A stretch of DNA of 64,000 bases from Plantactinospora sp. BC1 (GCF_003030345.1 NZ_CP028158.1:6944001-7008000), one strand, 5' to 3'; positions 23,426 to 31,540 are shown, numbered from the stretch's first letter. Made by a program: numbers and translations. Notes: generated from the letters alone by a model not told the origin.

Positions 23426-24262
23426 TCAGGCTTTCACGAGTACGAGTGGAGTGCCGGGTCGGCCGCCGGCCGTGGAGCGGGTCAGCTCGACCTGGAACCG
23501 GCTGCGGTCGCCCCGGTGCAGGGCGAGGAAGCTCTCCACCGGGCGGCCGGACTCCCCGATGCTGATGCTGCGCAGCGCCAGCACCGGATCGCCGCGCCGG
23601 ATGCCGAGCAGCCTCGCCTGGGCGGCGCTGGCCACCGCCGCCTCGACCGAGCGCACCCCCCGGACCAGCCGCACCCCGTAGGACGACTCCAACACCTGAT
23701 AGAGCGACCGGTCGGTGAGATCCTCGTCGACCAGCCCGGGGGCCAGATCAGCCGGCAGGTGCGTGACGGTCCAGACCCACGGCTCGTCGTCGACGAAGCG
23801 CAACCGCTCCAGGTGGATCACCGACTCGCCGGGGTCGATCTCCAGGTCGGCGGCGACGGCGGCGTCCGCCGGCAGCACCTCGACCCGGCGTACCTCGCTG
23901 CGCAGGTGACCGCCCCGGGCGGCGACGTCCTCGAAGAGCCCGGTGAGCGACTGCACCAGCCCCTCGGCGGTCTTCGGGTGCGCGACGAAGGTCCCTCGGC
24001 CCTTGACCCGCTCGATGACGCCCTCGTTCTCCAGGTCGGTCAGCGCCTGCCGGACGACGGTACGTGAGACGTCGTATCTGGCGCACAGCTCGTGGTCGCC
24101 GAGCAGGCGGTCGCCGGGCTGAAGGCGGCGACGCTCGATGTCCCGGACGATCAACTGTTTGAGCTGGTAATACATCGGCAGCGGCGAGCCGCGGTCGATC
24201 CGGTCCCCTGCCTGCATGTCATGAGAGGATAACAGGCGACGATCGGGGCGGCGGTGTGTCAT
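23426..24262 (-). CDS. GntR-family regulator with UTRA ligand domain
   Basis: Transcription factor of 278 residues, HutC/FarR type. The winged HTH is YYQLKQLIVRDIERRRLQPGDRLLGDHELCARYDVSRTVVRQALTDLENEGVIERVKGRGTFV in segments, at about residues 30-95. The UTRA effector domain follows (IHLERLRFVDDEPWVWTVTHLP, RSLYQVLESSYGVRL, LALRSISIGESGRPVES). The start is uncertain: ATG codons at 24262 and 24217 are both in frame and neither has a strong site. It sits upstream of and in the same direction as the catabolic operon, and is its likely repressor. A near-palindrome TGTTAT-N6-ATGACA at its own start suggests self-control. Confidence 0.92.
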   Translation of the reverse strand: MTHRRPDRRLLSSHDMQAGDRIDRGSPLPMYYQLKQLIVRDIERRRLQPGDRLLGDHELCARYDVSRTVVRQALTDLENEGVIERVKGRGTFVAHPKTAEGLVQSLTGLFEDVAARGGHLRSEVRRVEVLPADAAVAADLEIDPGESVIHLERLRFVDDEPWVWTVTHLPADLAPGLVDEDLTDRSLYQVLESSYGVRLVRGVRSVEAAVASAAQARLLGIRRGDPVLALRSISIGESGRPVESFLALHRGDRSRFQVELTRSTAGGRPGTPLVLVKA

Positions 24263-24284
24263 ACCCGCGCCCTACGCTGGCCCG

Positions 24285-24656
24285 ATGGACTGGAAGATCG
24301 AACTCATCCCGGTGCCGGTGACCGACGTCGACCGCGCCAAGACCTTCTACGAGAAGGTGGGATTCAACGCCGACCACGACCACAGAGTGCACGAGGGTCT
24401 ACGGTTCGTGCAGTTGACCCCGCCCGGCTCGGCCTGCTCGATCGTGATCGGCGACGGCATCACCGACAAGACGCCCGGCACGCAGGAGATCCAGGTCGTG
24501 GTGGCCGACGCCGAGGCGGCGCGCCGGCAGTTGGTCGAGGCGGGCGTCGAGGCGAGCGACGTCGACGCACAGCCGTGGGGAAGCTTCGTCTACTTCCGCG
24601 ACCCGGACGGCAACCGCTGGTCGTTGCAGGCGATCGAGTCGCGCCCGAACGGTTAG
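24285..24656 (+). CDS. VOC (glyoxalase/bleomycin-resistance) superfamily protein
   Basis: Small protein of 123 residues with the beta-alpha-beta-beta-beta repeat of the vicinal oxygen chelate fold: IELIPVPVTDVDRAKTFYEKVGF in the first half and IQVVVADAEAARRQLVEAGVEA...FVYFRDPDGNRWSLQAIES in the second. The FRDPDGN signature and length are typical of single-domain VOC proteins that dimerise. Substrate unknown. It is divergent from the GntR gene with only 22 bp between starts if the longer GntR start is used. It ends in a strong hairpin. Confidence 0.93.
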   Translation: MDWKIELIPVPVTDVDRAKTFYEKVGFNADHDHRVHEGLRFVQLTPPGSACSIVIGDGITDKTPGTQEIQVVVADAEAARRQLVEAGVEASDVDAQPWGSFVYFRDPDGNRWSLQAIESRPNG

Positions 24657-24690
24657 ACCTGACGCCACACCTCCGGCGTGGCGTCAGGTC
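24656..24690. terminator. Bidirectional terminator between convergent genes
   Basis: A perfect 13-bp stem, GACCTGACGCCAC (24656-24668) with GTGGCGTCAGGTC (24678-24690), with a 9-nt loop. It starts at the last base of the VOC stop codon and ends 12 bp before the stop of the opposing GH127 gene, so it can serve both. Confidence 0.8.
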
Positions 24691-24702
24691 ATGGCGTACC
24701 CG

Positions 24703-26955
24703 TCAGGAGCCCAGCTCGTCCTCCGCGTTGCCGGCGGCGGTGATGATGTCCCAGCGTTCGTCCCGGGTGATCAACCCGGCCTGCACCCACTCGGTGGAGG
24801 TGCGGGAGACCTTCGTCATGAACTGGCTGTGGTTCTTGAAGGGTGCCGCCGCCCACACCTCGTCGAGGAACGACGTGCCGTCCGGCCGCTCCCGGTTCGG
24901 GACCCCGGAGTCGTGCGAGCCGAAGACGATCGCCGGCTCGGAGCGCCGGAAATAGACGTGCTGCGCCTGGGTGTCGCCGATGTAGAGCGGCCGCAGCGTG
25001 TGCTCGTTGGTGGTGAAGGTGCCGTCGCCGGCCGGTACGACCGCCCGGGAGAGGTCACCGGCCAGGGTGAAGTGCCGGTAGAGCGAGAACTCCTTGAAGC
25101 TGCTGCCGGTGCCGAGCGCCGGCAGCAGCACCGGGCCGTTGAAGATCGCCTGTACGTCCCGGTCGTCGAGCGCCTTCTCCAGCCGGAGTACGAACGGGAT
25201 CGTCACCTCGATGGTGTCGCCGGGCTTCCAGTTCCGCTGGATGCTCAGGTAGCTGCCCGGGGTCACCTTCCCCTTCCGGGCCACCCCGTTGATTTTGACG
25301 GAGAAGCCCTCGGCCCAGCCCGGCACCCGGAGCCGGATGTCCAGCCGTCCCCGGCCCTGCACCGTCAGCTTGGCCTGCTCGCTGCGCGGATAGTCGGTCT
25401 CCTGCCGGATGATGAACCCGTTCGCCTCCCAGGTCAGCACCGACCCGACGTAGAGGTTGACGTAGAGCGTCGAGTTGTCCGCCGACCGGAAGTAGACGGA
25501 CTCCTGGTATTTGGTGTGGTTCTCCAGGCCGGAGCCGCCGCAGCAGGTGCCGGTGTTGCCGTAGCCTCGGCTGCTGCCCGGGGTCAGCGGCAGGAAGTAG
25601 GTGACGTTCGGGGTGCTGGTGGACTCGTTGTCCCGCTTGGACCCGAGGATGTGGTTGAGCAGCGTCCGCTCGTAGTACTCCATGTAAGCCGGGTCCGGGT
25701 CGTGGAAGAAGAGGTTCCGGGCCACCTTGAGCAGGTTGTACGACGTACACGTCTCGGCGCCGTTCCCGGCGATCGAGCCCGCGATGTTCCCCCGGGGCTG
25801 GAACAGTTCGGCGTTGGTGTTCGCCGGCAGGTCCGGGGTGGCCGGCCAGGTGCCGCTGGTGCCGCCGTGCGCGTACATCCGGTGCGGCACCACCATGTGC
25901 CAGAAGTTCTCCGTCGCCGCGTGGTAGGTCTCCTCGGCGCCCTGGTCGAAGACGCGCAGGTAGCCGACGAACTGCGGTACGTGGGTGTTGGCGTGCAGCC
26001 GGGTGATGATGTCCCGGTCCTCCACACAGGCGTCGAAGAGGGACTGCCGGTTGTCGAAGCACTTCGCCGTGGCCAGGTATTTCGGGTCGCCGGTGATGGC
26101 GTGTAGGTCGGCCATCACCTCGTTCATCCCGCCGTACTCGCCCGCGATGTAGATGGCCCACATCCGGTTCAGGGTCTCCCGGGGCAGTACCGAGAGCCGG
26201 CTGTGCACCCAGTCGCCCATCGCGGTGACCACGGTCAGTGCCTGCGCGTTCCCGGCCAGCAGGTACGCGTCGAGCAGCCCTCGCATGATCTTGTGACAGG
26301 TGTAGTACGGCGCCCAGATCGTCGGGTACGTGGCGAAGGACTCCAGCCGGACGAACTGGTCCTCGGGGTAGGCGGCCAGGAAGCCGGGGTGGCTGTATTT
26401 TCCGCTCGCCGCCATCGCCGCCTGGCAGGCGGCCAGCTCGGCGACGATGTAGTCCACCTTGTCCCCGTAGGCCGAGTCGCCGGTGGAGGCGTACGCCTGG
26501 GCGAAGGCGGTGATCAGGTGGCCGCTGTAGTGCCCGCGCAGGTTGCCCGTGGCATCGTCCCAGCCGCCCGGCGGGGTGGACCCCTCCGGCAGCGGCAGCC
26601 CGGCGGTGACCCGGAAGTTGTGCAGCACCCGGTCGGCCGGGTACGCCCGGAGCAGGTTCAGGATCCGGTCCCGCTTCTCGGCGAAGAGCGTACCGTCGAG
26701 CAGTTCGACCTGGTCCAGCCCGAACGGCTTCACCACCCAGCGCGGGTTGCGGTCGTAGAAGTCCCCCTGGGACAACGTCGCGGCGGTCACCGCCGCCCCG
26801 TCCGGGACGGCGGCGGCGCGGGCCGGTGCCGCCTGGGCGGGTGCGGCCGATGCCGCCGCGCCGGGCAGCTGGGTCGCGGCGACGGTGCCGGCGGTCACCG
26901 CGCCGACGGTACGCAGGAAACGGCGACGGTCAAGTGCGTGCTGGTCTGCGACCAC
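24703..26955 (-). CDS. Secreted GH127 beta-L-arabinofuranosidase-like glycoside hydrolase
   Basis: Exported glycosidase of 750 residues (former DUF1680). The GTG at 26955 follows GGAGG by 6 nt; a frame open to 27132 is not supported. A Tat signal is evident (RRRFLRTVGAVTAG, cleavage near the Ala-rich stretch). The GH127 zinc/nucleophile site is visible as GAETC (Glu and Cys near residues 400-402) and TCCGGSG (Cys pair near 468-469). In characterised GH127 one Cys of this pair is the nucleophile. The (alpha/alpha)6 region is followed by two beta-rich domains (LDIRLRVPGWAEGFSVKINGV). It probably releases L-arabinofuranose from plant polymers outside the cell. Confidence 0.93.
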   Translation of the reverse strand: MVADQHALDRRRFLRTVGAVTAGTVAATQLPGAAASAAPAQAAPARAAAVPDGAAVTAATLSQGDFYDRNPRWVVKPFGLDQVELLDGTLFAEKRDRILNLLRAYPADRVLHNFRVTAGLPLPEGSTPPGGWDDATGNLRGHYSGHLITAFAQAYASTGDSAYGDKVDYIVAELAACQAAMAASGKYSHPGFLAAYPEDQFVRLESFATYPTIWAPYYTCHKIMRGLLDAYLLAGNAQALTVVTAMGDWVHSRLSVLPRETLNRMWAIYIAGEYGGMNEVMADLHAITGDPKYLATAKCFDNRQSLFDACVEDRDIITRLHANTHVPQFVGYLRVFDQGAEETYHAATENFWHMVVPHRMYAHGGTSGTWPATPDLPANTNAELFQPRGNIAGSIAGNGAETCTSYNLLKVARNLFFHDPDPAYMEYYERTLLNHILGSKRDNESTSTPNVTYFLPLTPGSSRGYGNTGTCCGGSGLENHTKYQESVYFRSADNSTLYVNLYVGSVLTWEANGFIIRQETDYPRSEQAKLTVQGRGRLDIRLRVPGWAEGFSVKINGVARKGKVTPGSYLSIQRNWKPGDTIEVTIPFVLRLEKALDDRDVQAIFNGPVLLPALGTGSSFKEFSLYRHFTLAGDLSRAVVPAGDGTFTTNEHTLRPLYIGDTQAQHVYFRRSEPAIVFGSHDSGVPNRERPDGTSFLDEVWAAAPFKNHSQFMTKVSRTSTEWVQAGLITRDERWDIITAAGNAEDELGS

Positions 26956-27080
26956 TGTCAACCTCCTCGGTGGTGGCTCTGATGTCTCCCGGCGCCCGCT
27001 GACGCAGATCGCGGCGCGGCAGGCACCGACGTGCTGGCTGACTCCCGATCCGTTGCGGCGCCTGACATTCCGGGGCGCGC

Positions 27081-27157
27081 GGTGACGCCTCGTCACCTCT
27101 CGGCAGGTCGACGCCGATGTGATCGCTAACATTCAACCAGAGACATGGCCGGCCATG
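27081..27157 (-). promoter_or_regulatory. Operator cluster upstream of the GH127 gene
   Basis: Three symmetric elements lie in the GH127 leader: the hairpin GGTGACG-CCT-CGTCACC (27081-27097), a LacI-type near-palindrome reading TGTTAGCGATCACA on the minus strand (27118-27131), and the perfect palindrome CATGGCCGGCCATG (27144-27157). TGTTAGCGNTAACA-like sites are the usual LacI-family operators for glycosidase genes in actinomycetes, so sugar-responsive repression is likely. No LacI gene is in the window. Confidence 0.55.
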
Positions 27158-27247
27158 ATTGCGACAGTTGTCGAAATTCCCGGCCCGATCGACCGCCGAC
27201 AGTTCGGCTGCCTGTCCACCGTCACCGGCCGGGCGGAGCGGACCTGA

Positions 27248-28012
27248 TCAGCGGTAGCCGCACTCGGCGTGCAGCCGGGCCAGCTCGGTTGCGGTGCCGA
27301 TCCCGGCCCGGTACGACGGATGTGCGACGTACTCCCGGATCGCCGAGGCGAGGAAGTCGGGTTGCACGTTCAACTGCCCGACCGGCAGCTCCTCGACACC
27401 CGGTGGACGGCCCGACCAGGGTTGCCGGCCCCGGCGGTAGAGCGTGATGCGGGGGCTGACCGGTGCCGGCTGCGGCGGCCCACCGGGCGCCAACTCGTCC
27501 CAGTCGATGGTGGTCGCGCCCGGGAACCCGGACACGGAGATCCCGGTCGGTGCCAGCACCAGACCTGCCCGTCGGAGGAACGGCGAGACCAGCGCGCACC
27601 CGACGAGGACGGCGAACATCGCACCGTGGTAGCTCTCGGACGGCCACTCGTTGAAGCCGAGCCTGTCCCGCGCCGGTCCGCGCTCGACCACGACCATTGC
27701 GGCGGCATTCCAGAGGAAGAAGATCGTCAGGACGCACTGGAAGCGCGGAAACCCCCCGACGACGAACCGGCGGCCGGCGGCGTCGACCTGGAAGGTGGCG
27801 GGCCGCCGCCGCAGCGGCGCGACGACCCGGATGAGGACGACGAGCGGCGCCACCAGGGTGAGGAACAGCGCCAGCAGTTGGAGCAGCAGGCCGAGGCCGG
27901 CGGGGTCGATCCGGTCGGTCACCGGTTCCACCCACCAGCTCACCGCGAACCGGCTCAGGAAGGCAACGATGCCGAGCGCCAGGGCGGCGGCCCGGAGCAC
28001 GCCGAGCGACAT
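27248..28012 (-). CDS. Membrane protein with PH-like C-terminal region, unknown function
   Basis: Predicted integral membrane protein, 254 residues from the ATG at 28012 (MSLGVLRAAALALGIVAFLS); the frame remains open to 28405 but that part is antisense to the opposite gene. There are two spans at about residues 5-70, two more around 100-145 (QCVLTIFFLWNAAAMVVV, GAMFAVLVGCALVSPFL), then a soluble tail with the PH-like strand pattern GLVLAPTGISVSGFPGATTIDWDELAPGG. The end reads FLASAIREYVAHPSYRAGIGTATELARL. No family name can be given. Confidence 0.75.
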   Translation of the reverse strand: MSLGVLRAAALALGIVAFLSRFAVSWWVEPVTDRIDPAGLGLLLQLLALFLTLVAPLVVLIRVVAPLRRRPATFQVDAAGRRFVVGGFPRFQCVLTIFFLWNAAAMVVVERGPARDRLGFNEWPSESYHGAMFAVLVGCALVSPFLRRAGLVLAPTGISVSGFPGATTIDWDELAPGGPPQPAPVSPRITLYRRGRQPWSGRPPGVEELPVGQLNVQPDFLASAIREYVAHPSYRAGIGTATELARLHAECGYR

Positions 28013-28142
28013 GACCGCAGCGTAGCGAGGCCGGTCAATACCGTACCGACCGCGCGGGACAAGCCCGAGCCGCGCGAAATCCGATGGAGCCGCCCGCCGG
28101 GCACTGGTACCAAGAGCCGATGCGAACCCCATCCCGTACCGC

Positions 28143-28856
28143 GTGAGCCGCAGCCTGCACACCGACCCGTACCCGAGCCGCGCCGCCCGGCGACTCGACG
28201 CGCCCCGGGGCCGGCGCGCGGCCGAGCCGAGGGTACTGCGCCGCCGTGCCCGCCTCGCGGAGCAGCAGCGTCTCGCGCCCGAGCAGGTCGACCGGCCCGA
28301 GCCGATCGCCCGGCCGACGACCCCGTACCCCCCGCCCCGGCTCCCGATCCGGGAGTCTCCGGCCCGGCCGGGCTTCCTGCATCCGGCGACCGTCGGCGAC
28401 GTCACCCGGCTGCTGGACTTCTTCGGCCCCGAACTGCGGTACGGGCTGCGCGCCGTCGAACTGCGGCACGCCGTCGGCGCCGACCGGCCCGGCCCGCTCC
28501 TCGCGGCGCTACTGGTGCCGGGCGTGGTGATCCTCTACGAGCAGCCGCGACCACCCTGGACCGTCCCCGGCCAACTCCTGCCACGGTCCCGGTCCCGACT
28601 GGAGCGGGCCGGTGCCCGGGTCGACTCCGCCGCGACGTCGACCAGGATCGACTGGCCCGGTACGACGCTGCGCGACTTCCTGCTCTTCGACGGCCTGCTG
28701 CACGAGATCGGCCACCACCTGGTGCAGCACGGCAGCGGCAGGCGGACCGCCCGGGTGCGCCGGACCGCCGACCACGAGCGCTACGCCGACGGGTTCGCGG
28801 CCCGCTGCCGGGAGCGCTGGACAGCCGCCGCCGCGCCCGGGGTCGCCCGTGGATAG
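28143..28856 (+). CDS. HEIGHH-motif metallopeptidase-like protein
   Basis: Predicted protein of 237 residues starting at a GTG. The first 75 residues are Arg/Pro-rich and probably disordered. The rest contains a zinc-protease helix LLHEIGHHLVQHG (HExxH near residues 195-199) followed by RTADHERYADGFAARC, the spacing of a third ligand as in ImmA/IrrE (COG2856-like) proteins. Preceding it is GVVILYEQPRPPWTVPGQLL. The stop overlaps the GTG start of the next gene by 8 bp, so the two are translated together. Peptidase activity is inferred from the motif. Confidence 0.72.
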   Translation: MSRSLHTDPYPSRAARRLDAPRGRRAAEPRVLRRRARLAEQQRLAPEQVDRPEPIARPTTPYPPPRLPIRESPARPGFLHPATVGDVTRLLDFFGPELRYGLRAVELRHAVGADRPGPLLAALLVPGVVILYEQPRPPWTVPGQLLPRSRSRLERAGARVDSAATSTRIDWPGTTLRDFLLFDGLLHEIGHHLVQHGSGRRTARVRRTADHERYADGFAARCRERWTAAAAPGVARG

Positions 28857-29901
28857 CCCGGCCCGGCTGGTCGGTGACGGTCTGGAGAACCCGGCCAACG
28901 CGTACGCGCTGCGGGACGCCGCCGCGATGTTCGGGGTGCCGTGCCTGTTCCGGGACGGCCGGGGGCTGGCCGGGCGCTGGTCCGCCGAACGGGCCGGCGG
29001 GCCGCTGCACATCATCGACAGCGCCGAGCTGCTGGCGGCGTCGACCCCGATCGTCGCCGTCGAGAACGCACCCGGCGCGACCTCCGTCTTCGGTACCGCG
29101 CCGCCGGCCGGGCGACCGTCGGTGGTGGTCGGCAACGAACGGCTCGGCGTACGACCGGACGTGCTGCGGGCGGCCACCCGGTGCGTACAGATTCCGATGA
29201 CGGGTCGCGGGGTGAACACCCTGAACGTCGCCTCGGCGGCGGCGGTGGCCCTGCACTACCTGCTGGCGGCGGTCGGCCGGCGTACCGTCCGGGGCACCCG
29301 TCCCGGTGCGCGCCGGCCGGCCGTACTCCTGCTCGGGCCCGGCGACCACGTCGAGGCGGGCAGCACGCTGCGCTCGGCCGCCGCCTTCGGCTGGCAGACG
29401 GTGGGACTGGACGACCGGGCGAAGGTGTGGTGGGGCACGCCCCGCCCGGTACGCACCGAGGCCCGGGCCGCCGCCCGCAGCTCCCGCAACCCGCTGAAGG
29501 TGGTACCGGTACCGGCGCAGCCGCCGTTGCCGGCCCGGCGGGTGGTGGTCGCCGGGCTGCACGTCGGCGGTCCGGCGCTGCACCGGGTCGACCTGACCGG
29601 CGGCCCGGAGACCCTGCTGGTGATCCCGGACGAGGAGGCGACCGGGCCGGCCGAACAGTGGCGGCGGCTCGGCCCGAGGGTGGAGTTCGCCCGGCTGGAG
29701 CTGCCGGCGGCGAACGTGCCGTACCGGTACCGGCTGGTCGCGGCGATCGTGCTCGCCGAGGTCGCCCGGCAGCTCGGTACCCGTGCTCCCGGCCGCCCCG
29801 GCCCGGCACCCCGGCACCGTCCCCGCTACGACAGCGCGCTCGCCCTGGGCGACTCCCCGGACGCCGAGCTGGTCACCCCGGCGGAGCTGGAGTCGTACTG
29901 A
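28849..29901 (+). CDS. TrmH/SpoU-type RNA methyltransferase with duplicated SPOUT domain
   Basis: Predicted SAM-dependent RNA 2'-O-methyltransferase of 350 residues, starting at a GTG inside the end of the preceding gene. The first half has SPOUT motif 1 (ENPANAYALRDAAAMFGV), motif 2 (VVVGNERLGV) and motif 3 (IPMTGRGVNTLNVASAAAVALHYL). The second half repeats the pattern in degenerate form: GDHVEAGSTLRSAAAFGWQTVGL, LLVIPDEEATG, and LELPAANVPYRYRLVAAIVLAEVA. Ordinary family members have one such domain and act as homodimers, so this looks like a fused pseudo-dimer. The RNA target is unknown. Confidence 0.82.
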   Translation: MDSPARLVGDGLENPANAYALRDAAAMFGVPCLFRDGRGLAGRWSAERAGGPLHIIDSAELLAASTPIVAVENAPGATSVFGTAPPAGRPSVVVGNERLGVRPDVLRAATRCVQIPMTGRGVNTLNVASAAAVALHYLLAAVGRRTVRGTRPGARRPAVLLLGPGDHVEAGSTLRSAAAFGWQTVGLDDRAKVWWGTPRPVRTEARAAARSSRNPLKVVPVPAQPPLPARRVVVAGLHVGGPALHRVDLTGGPETLLVIPDEEATGPAEQWRRLGPRVEFARLELPAANVPYRYRLVAAIVLAEVARQLGTRAPGRPGPAPRHRPRYDSALALGDSPDAELVTPAELESY

Positions 29902-29903
29902 GG

Positions 29904-30419
29904 TCAGGCGGGGTCGGCACCGTCGAGGGCCGCCTGGATCAGGCCCCGGGTCTTCTCGTCGAAGGCGACCAGTCGGATCGACTCGACCGCCGACGGAGTG
30001 GAGCGGAGCGTCTGCACCGCTATCCGCGCCGCCCGGTCGGCCGGAAACCCGTAGACCCCGGTGGCGATGGCCGGAAAGGCGACGCTGCGCGCGCCCACCT
30101 CGTCGGCGACCGCGAGGCAGCGACGGTAGCAGGAGGCGAGCAGCTCGGCTTCGCCGTACCCGCCGCCCTCCCAGACCGGGCCGACGGTGTGGATGACATG
30201 CCGGACCGGCGGGTCGAGGTCGAACGCCGGGGTCGCCACCGCCTCGCCGGCCGGGCAGGGGGCGATCGCCCCGCCCGCCTCGGCGAGCCGCGGACCGGCC
30301 GCCCGGTGGATGGCACCGTCCACACCGCCGCCACCCAGCAACGACTCGTTGGCGGCGGTGACGATCGCGTCCACGTGCTCCCGGGTGATGTCGCCCAGCA
30401 CGACTTCGATGGTGGCCAT
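29904..30419 (-). CDS. Macro-domain protein, O-acetyl-ADP-ribose deacetylase-like
   Basis: Predicted ADP-ribose-binding hydrolase of 171 residues, YmdB/MacroD type, from the ATG at 30419 ([14 protein letters not shown]); an upstream ATG at 30476 is less likely. Conserved loops are present: [34 protein letters not shown] (catalytic loop 1 with Asn-Glu-Ser and the GGGGVDGAI run) and [20 protein letters not shown] (loop 2). Length fits. It probably removes ADP-ribose or acetyl groups, reversing ADP-ribosylation. It converges on the methyltransferase gene with 2 bp between stops. Confidence 0.93.
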   Translation of the reverse strand: MATIEVVLGDITREHVDAIVTAANESLLGGGGVDGAIHRAAGPRLAEAGGAIAPCPAGEAVATPAFDLDPPVRHVIHTVGPVWEGGGYGEAELLASCYRRCLAVADEVGARSVAFPAIATGVYGFPADRAARIAVQTLRSTPSAVESIRLVAFDEKTRGLIQAALDGADPA

Positions 30420-30445
30420 CCGCCGATGATGCCAGTCGACCGGCG

Positions 30446-30508
30446 ACCTGTCCGCACAACGCCACCGCCCCGCCACCTGAGCGGACAGGTGACGGGGCGG
30501 TGGCGTTG
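30446..30508 (-). terminator. Terminator with a competing alternative hairpin
   Basis: Main stem: CAACGCCACCGCCCCG (30457-30472) with CGGGGCGGTGGCGTTG (30493-30508), 16 bp, extended after a mismatch by CACCTG/CAGGTG around a 6-nt loop. It follows the stop of the gene ending at 30516. A second 10-bp pairing, ACCTGTCCGC (30446-30455) with GCGGACAGGT (30481-30490), shares the loop side and cannot form together with the inner part of the main hairpin, so readthrough into the macro-domain gene may be conditional. Confidence 0.7.
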
Positions 30509-30515
30509 GCTCGGG

Positions 30516-31538
30516 CTACAGCATCGAGACGTGCACGTGGTCGGTGTGGTCACTCGGACCGCTGTAGGAACTCCAGCCCTCGTCCGGGAACCAGATCTCC
30601 TTGTACCAGATCACGTAGAGGATGCCGAGCCGGTCCGCGTTGCGGATCAGGAACGCGGCCAGGTCGTTGCCGTACTTCATCTGGTCGTCGTTGGCAGCCC
30701 GGCTGAACCCGGAGTTGCGCAGCGACCAGTCACAGGCCCGGCCCTTCGGATGCTCGAACGGCCCACCGGGCCGGAAGCAGCCGACGAACCTCTTGAAGCC
30801 CGCCCGACGCACCTCGTTGTACATGTGGAGCGTTCGGGCGGTGATGCAGCCGCTGGTGGTCGGGTCCTTCTTGTTGCACGGCAGCCCGGGGAAGCCGTCC
30901 GCCATCCCCGGCCCCGGCCGGGCGACCGGCGAGGTGGCCGCCACCAGCCCCTTGTCGGGGCGCGAGTTGCCGCCCACCAGGGCGAGCGCCTTCTTCGCGT
31001 CCGACTGCTGCTTCTGGATGATCTTCTCTTGCGCGGCCTGCTTGGCGACCTCCTCGTCGATCGCCTTCTTGGCCGCGCCGACCTCGTTGCGCGCCTCGTT
31101 GAGCGCCCGGAGCTTGCTGTTGTTGAACAGGTTCAGCTCGTTGAGCGCCGAGGCCCGCTCGATGAACGAGTTCGACGAGGAGTCGGACGAGTTGTTGCTC
31201 AGCAGCATCGAGATGGCGCTGAGCTTGCCGCTGCGGTAGGACTCGGCCGCGATCTGGCTCGCCTCCGGCGTGAGCGCCGCCAGCCTGGCCTCCGCCTGCT
31301 TCAACTGGTTGCCGAGCTGCTGCTGCCGCCGCTGGGACTTGCTGCGCTCGGCCTTCGCCTCGGCGAGCCGCTTGCCGGCGCTGGCGAGCACGTCTCCGAG
31401 CACCGGCGAGTCGGCCTCCTCCTGGGGGGCCGGTTTCGGCGCGGGCGCCGCCGACGCCTCCGACGGGACCACGACCAGAGCTGCGGCGGTGAGCAGTGCC
31501 AGGGCAGTCGCCAGCCTTCGGCGTAGGGGTGCCCTCAC
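30516..31538 (-). CDS. Secreted coiled-coil protein with M15-like peptidase domain
   Basis: Exported cell-wall protein of 340 residues starting at a GTG. It has a Sec signal peptide (RRRLATALALLTAAALVVV, cleavage after ASA near residue 30), a long coiled coil (about 50-195: KRLAEAKAERSKSQRRQQQL ... RNEVGAAKKAIDEEVAKQAAQEK), and a C-terminal domain with HPKGRACDWSLR and DHTDHVHVSML, matching the metal-ligand pattern of M15/extensin-like D-Ala-D-Ala peptidases. Paired Cys residues suggest disulfides. The gene follows a c-di-AMP riboswitch directly, as peptidoglycan-hydrolase genes do in other actinomycetes, which supports a wall-remodelling role. Confidence 0.9.
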   Translation of the reverse strand: MRAPLRRRLATALALLTAAALVVVPSEASAAPAPKPAPQEEADSPVLGDVLASAGKRLAEAKAERSKSQRRQQQLGNQLKQAEARLAALTPEASQIAAESYRSGKLSAISMLLSNNSSDSSSNSFIERASALNELNLFNNSKLRALNEARNEVGAAKKAIDEEVAKQAAQEKIIQKQQSDAKKALALVGGNSRPDKGLVAATSPVARPGPGMADGFPGLPCNKKDPTTSGCITARTLHMYNEVRRAGFKRFVGCFRPGGPFEHPKGRACDWSLRNSGFSRAANDDQMKYGNDLAAFLIRNADRLGILYVIWYKEIWFPDEGWSSYSGPSDHTDHVHVSML

Positions 31539-31540
31539 AT

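Noticed and set aside
23426-24067. Plus-strand frame overlapping the GntR gene
   Set aside because: Shadow of the GntR/UTRA gene.
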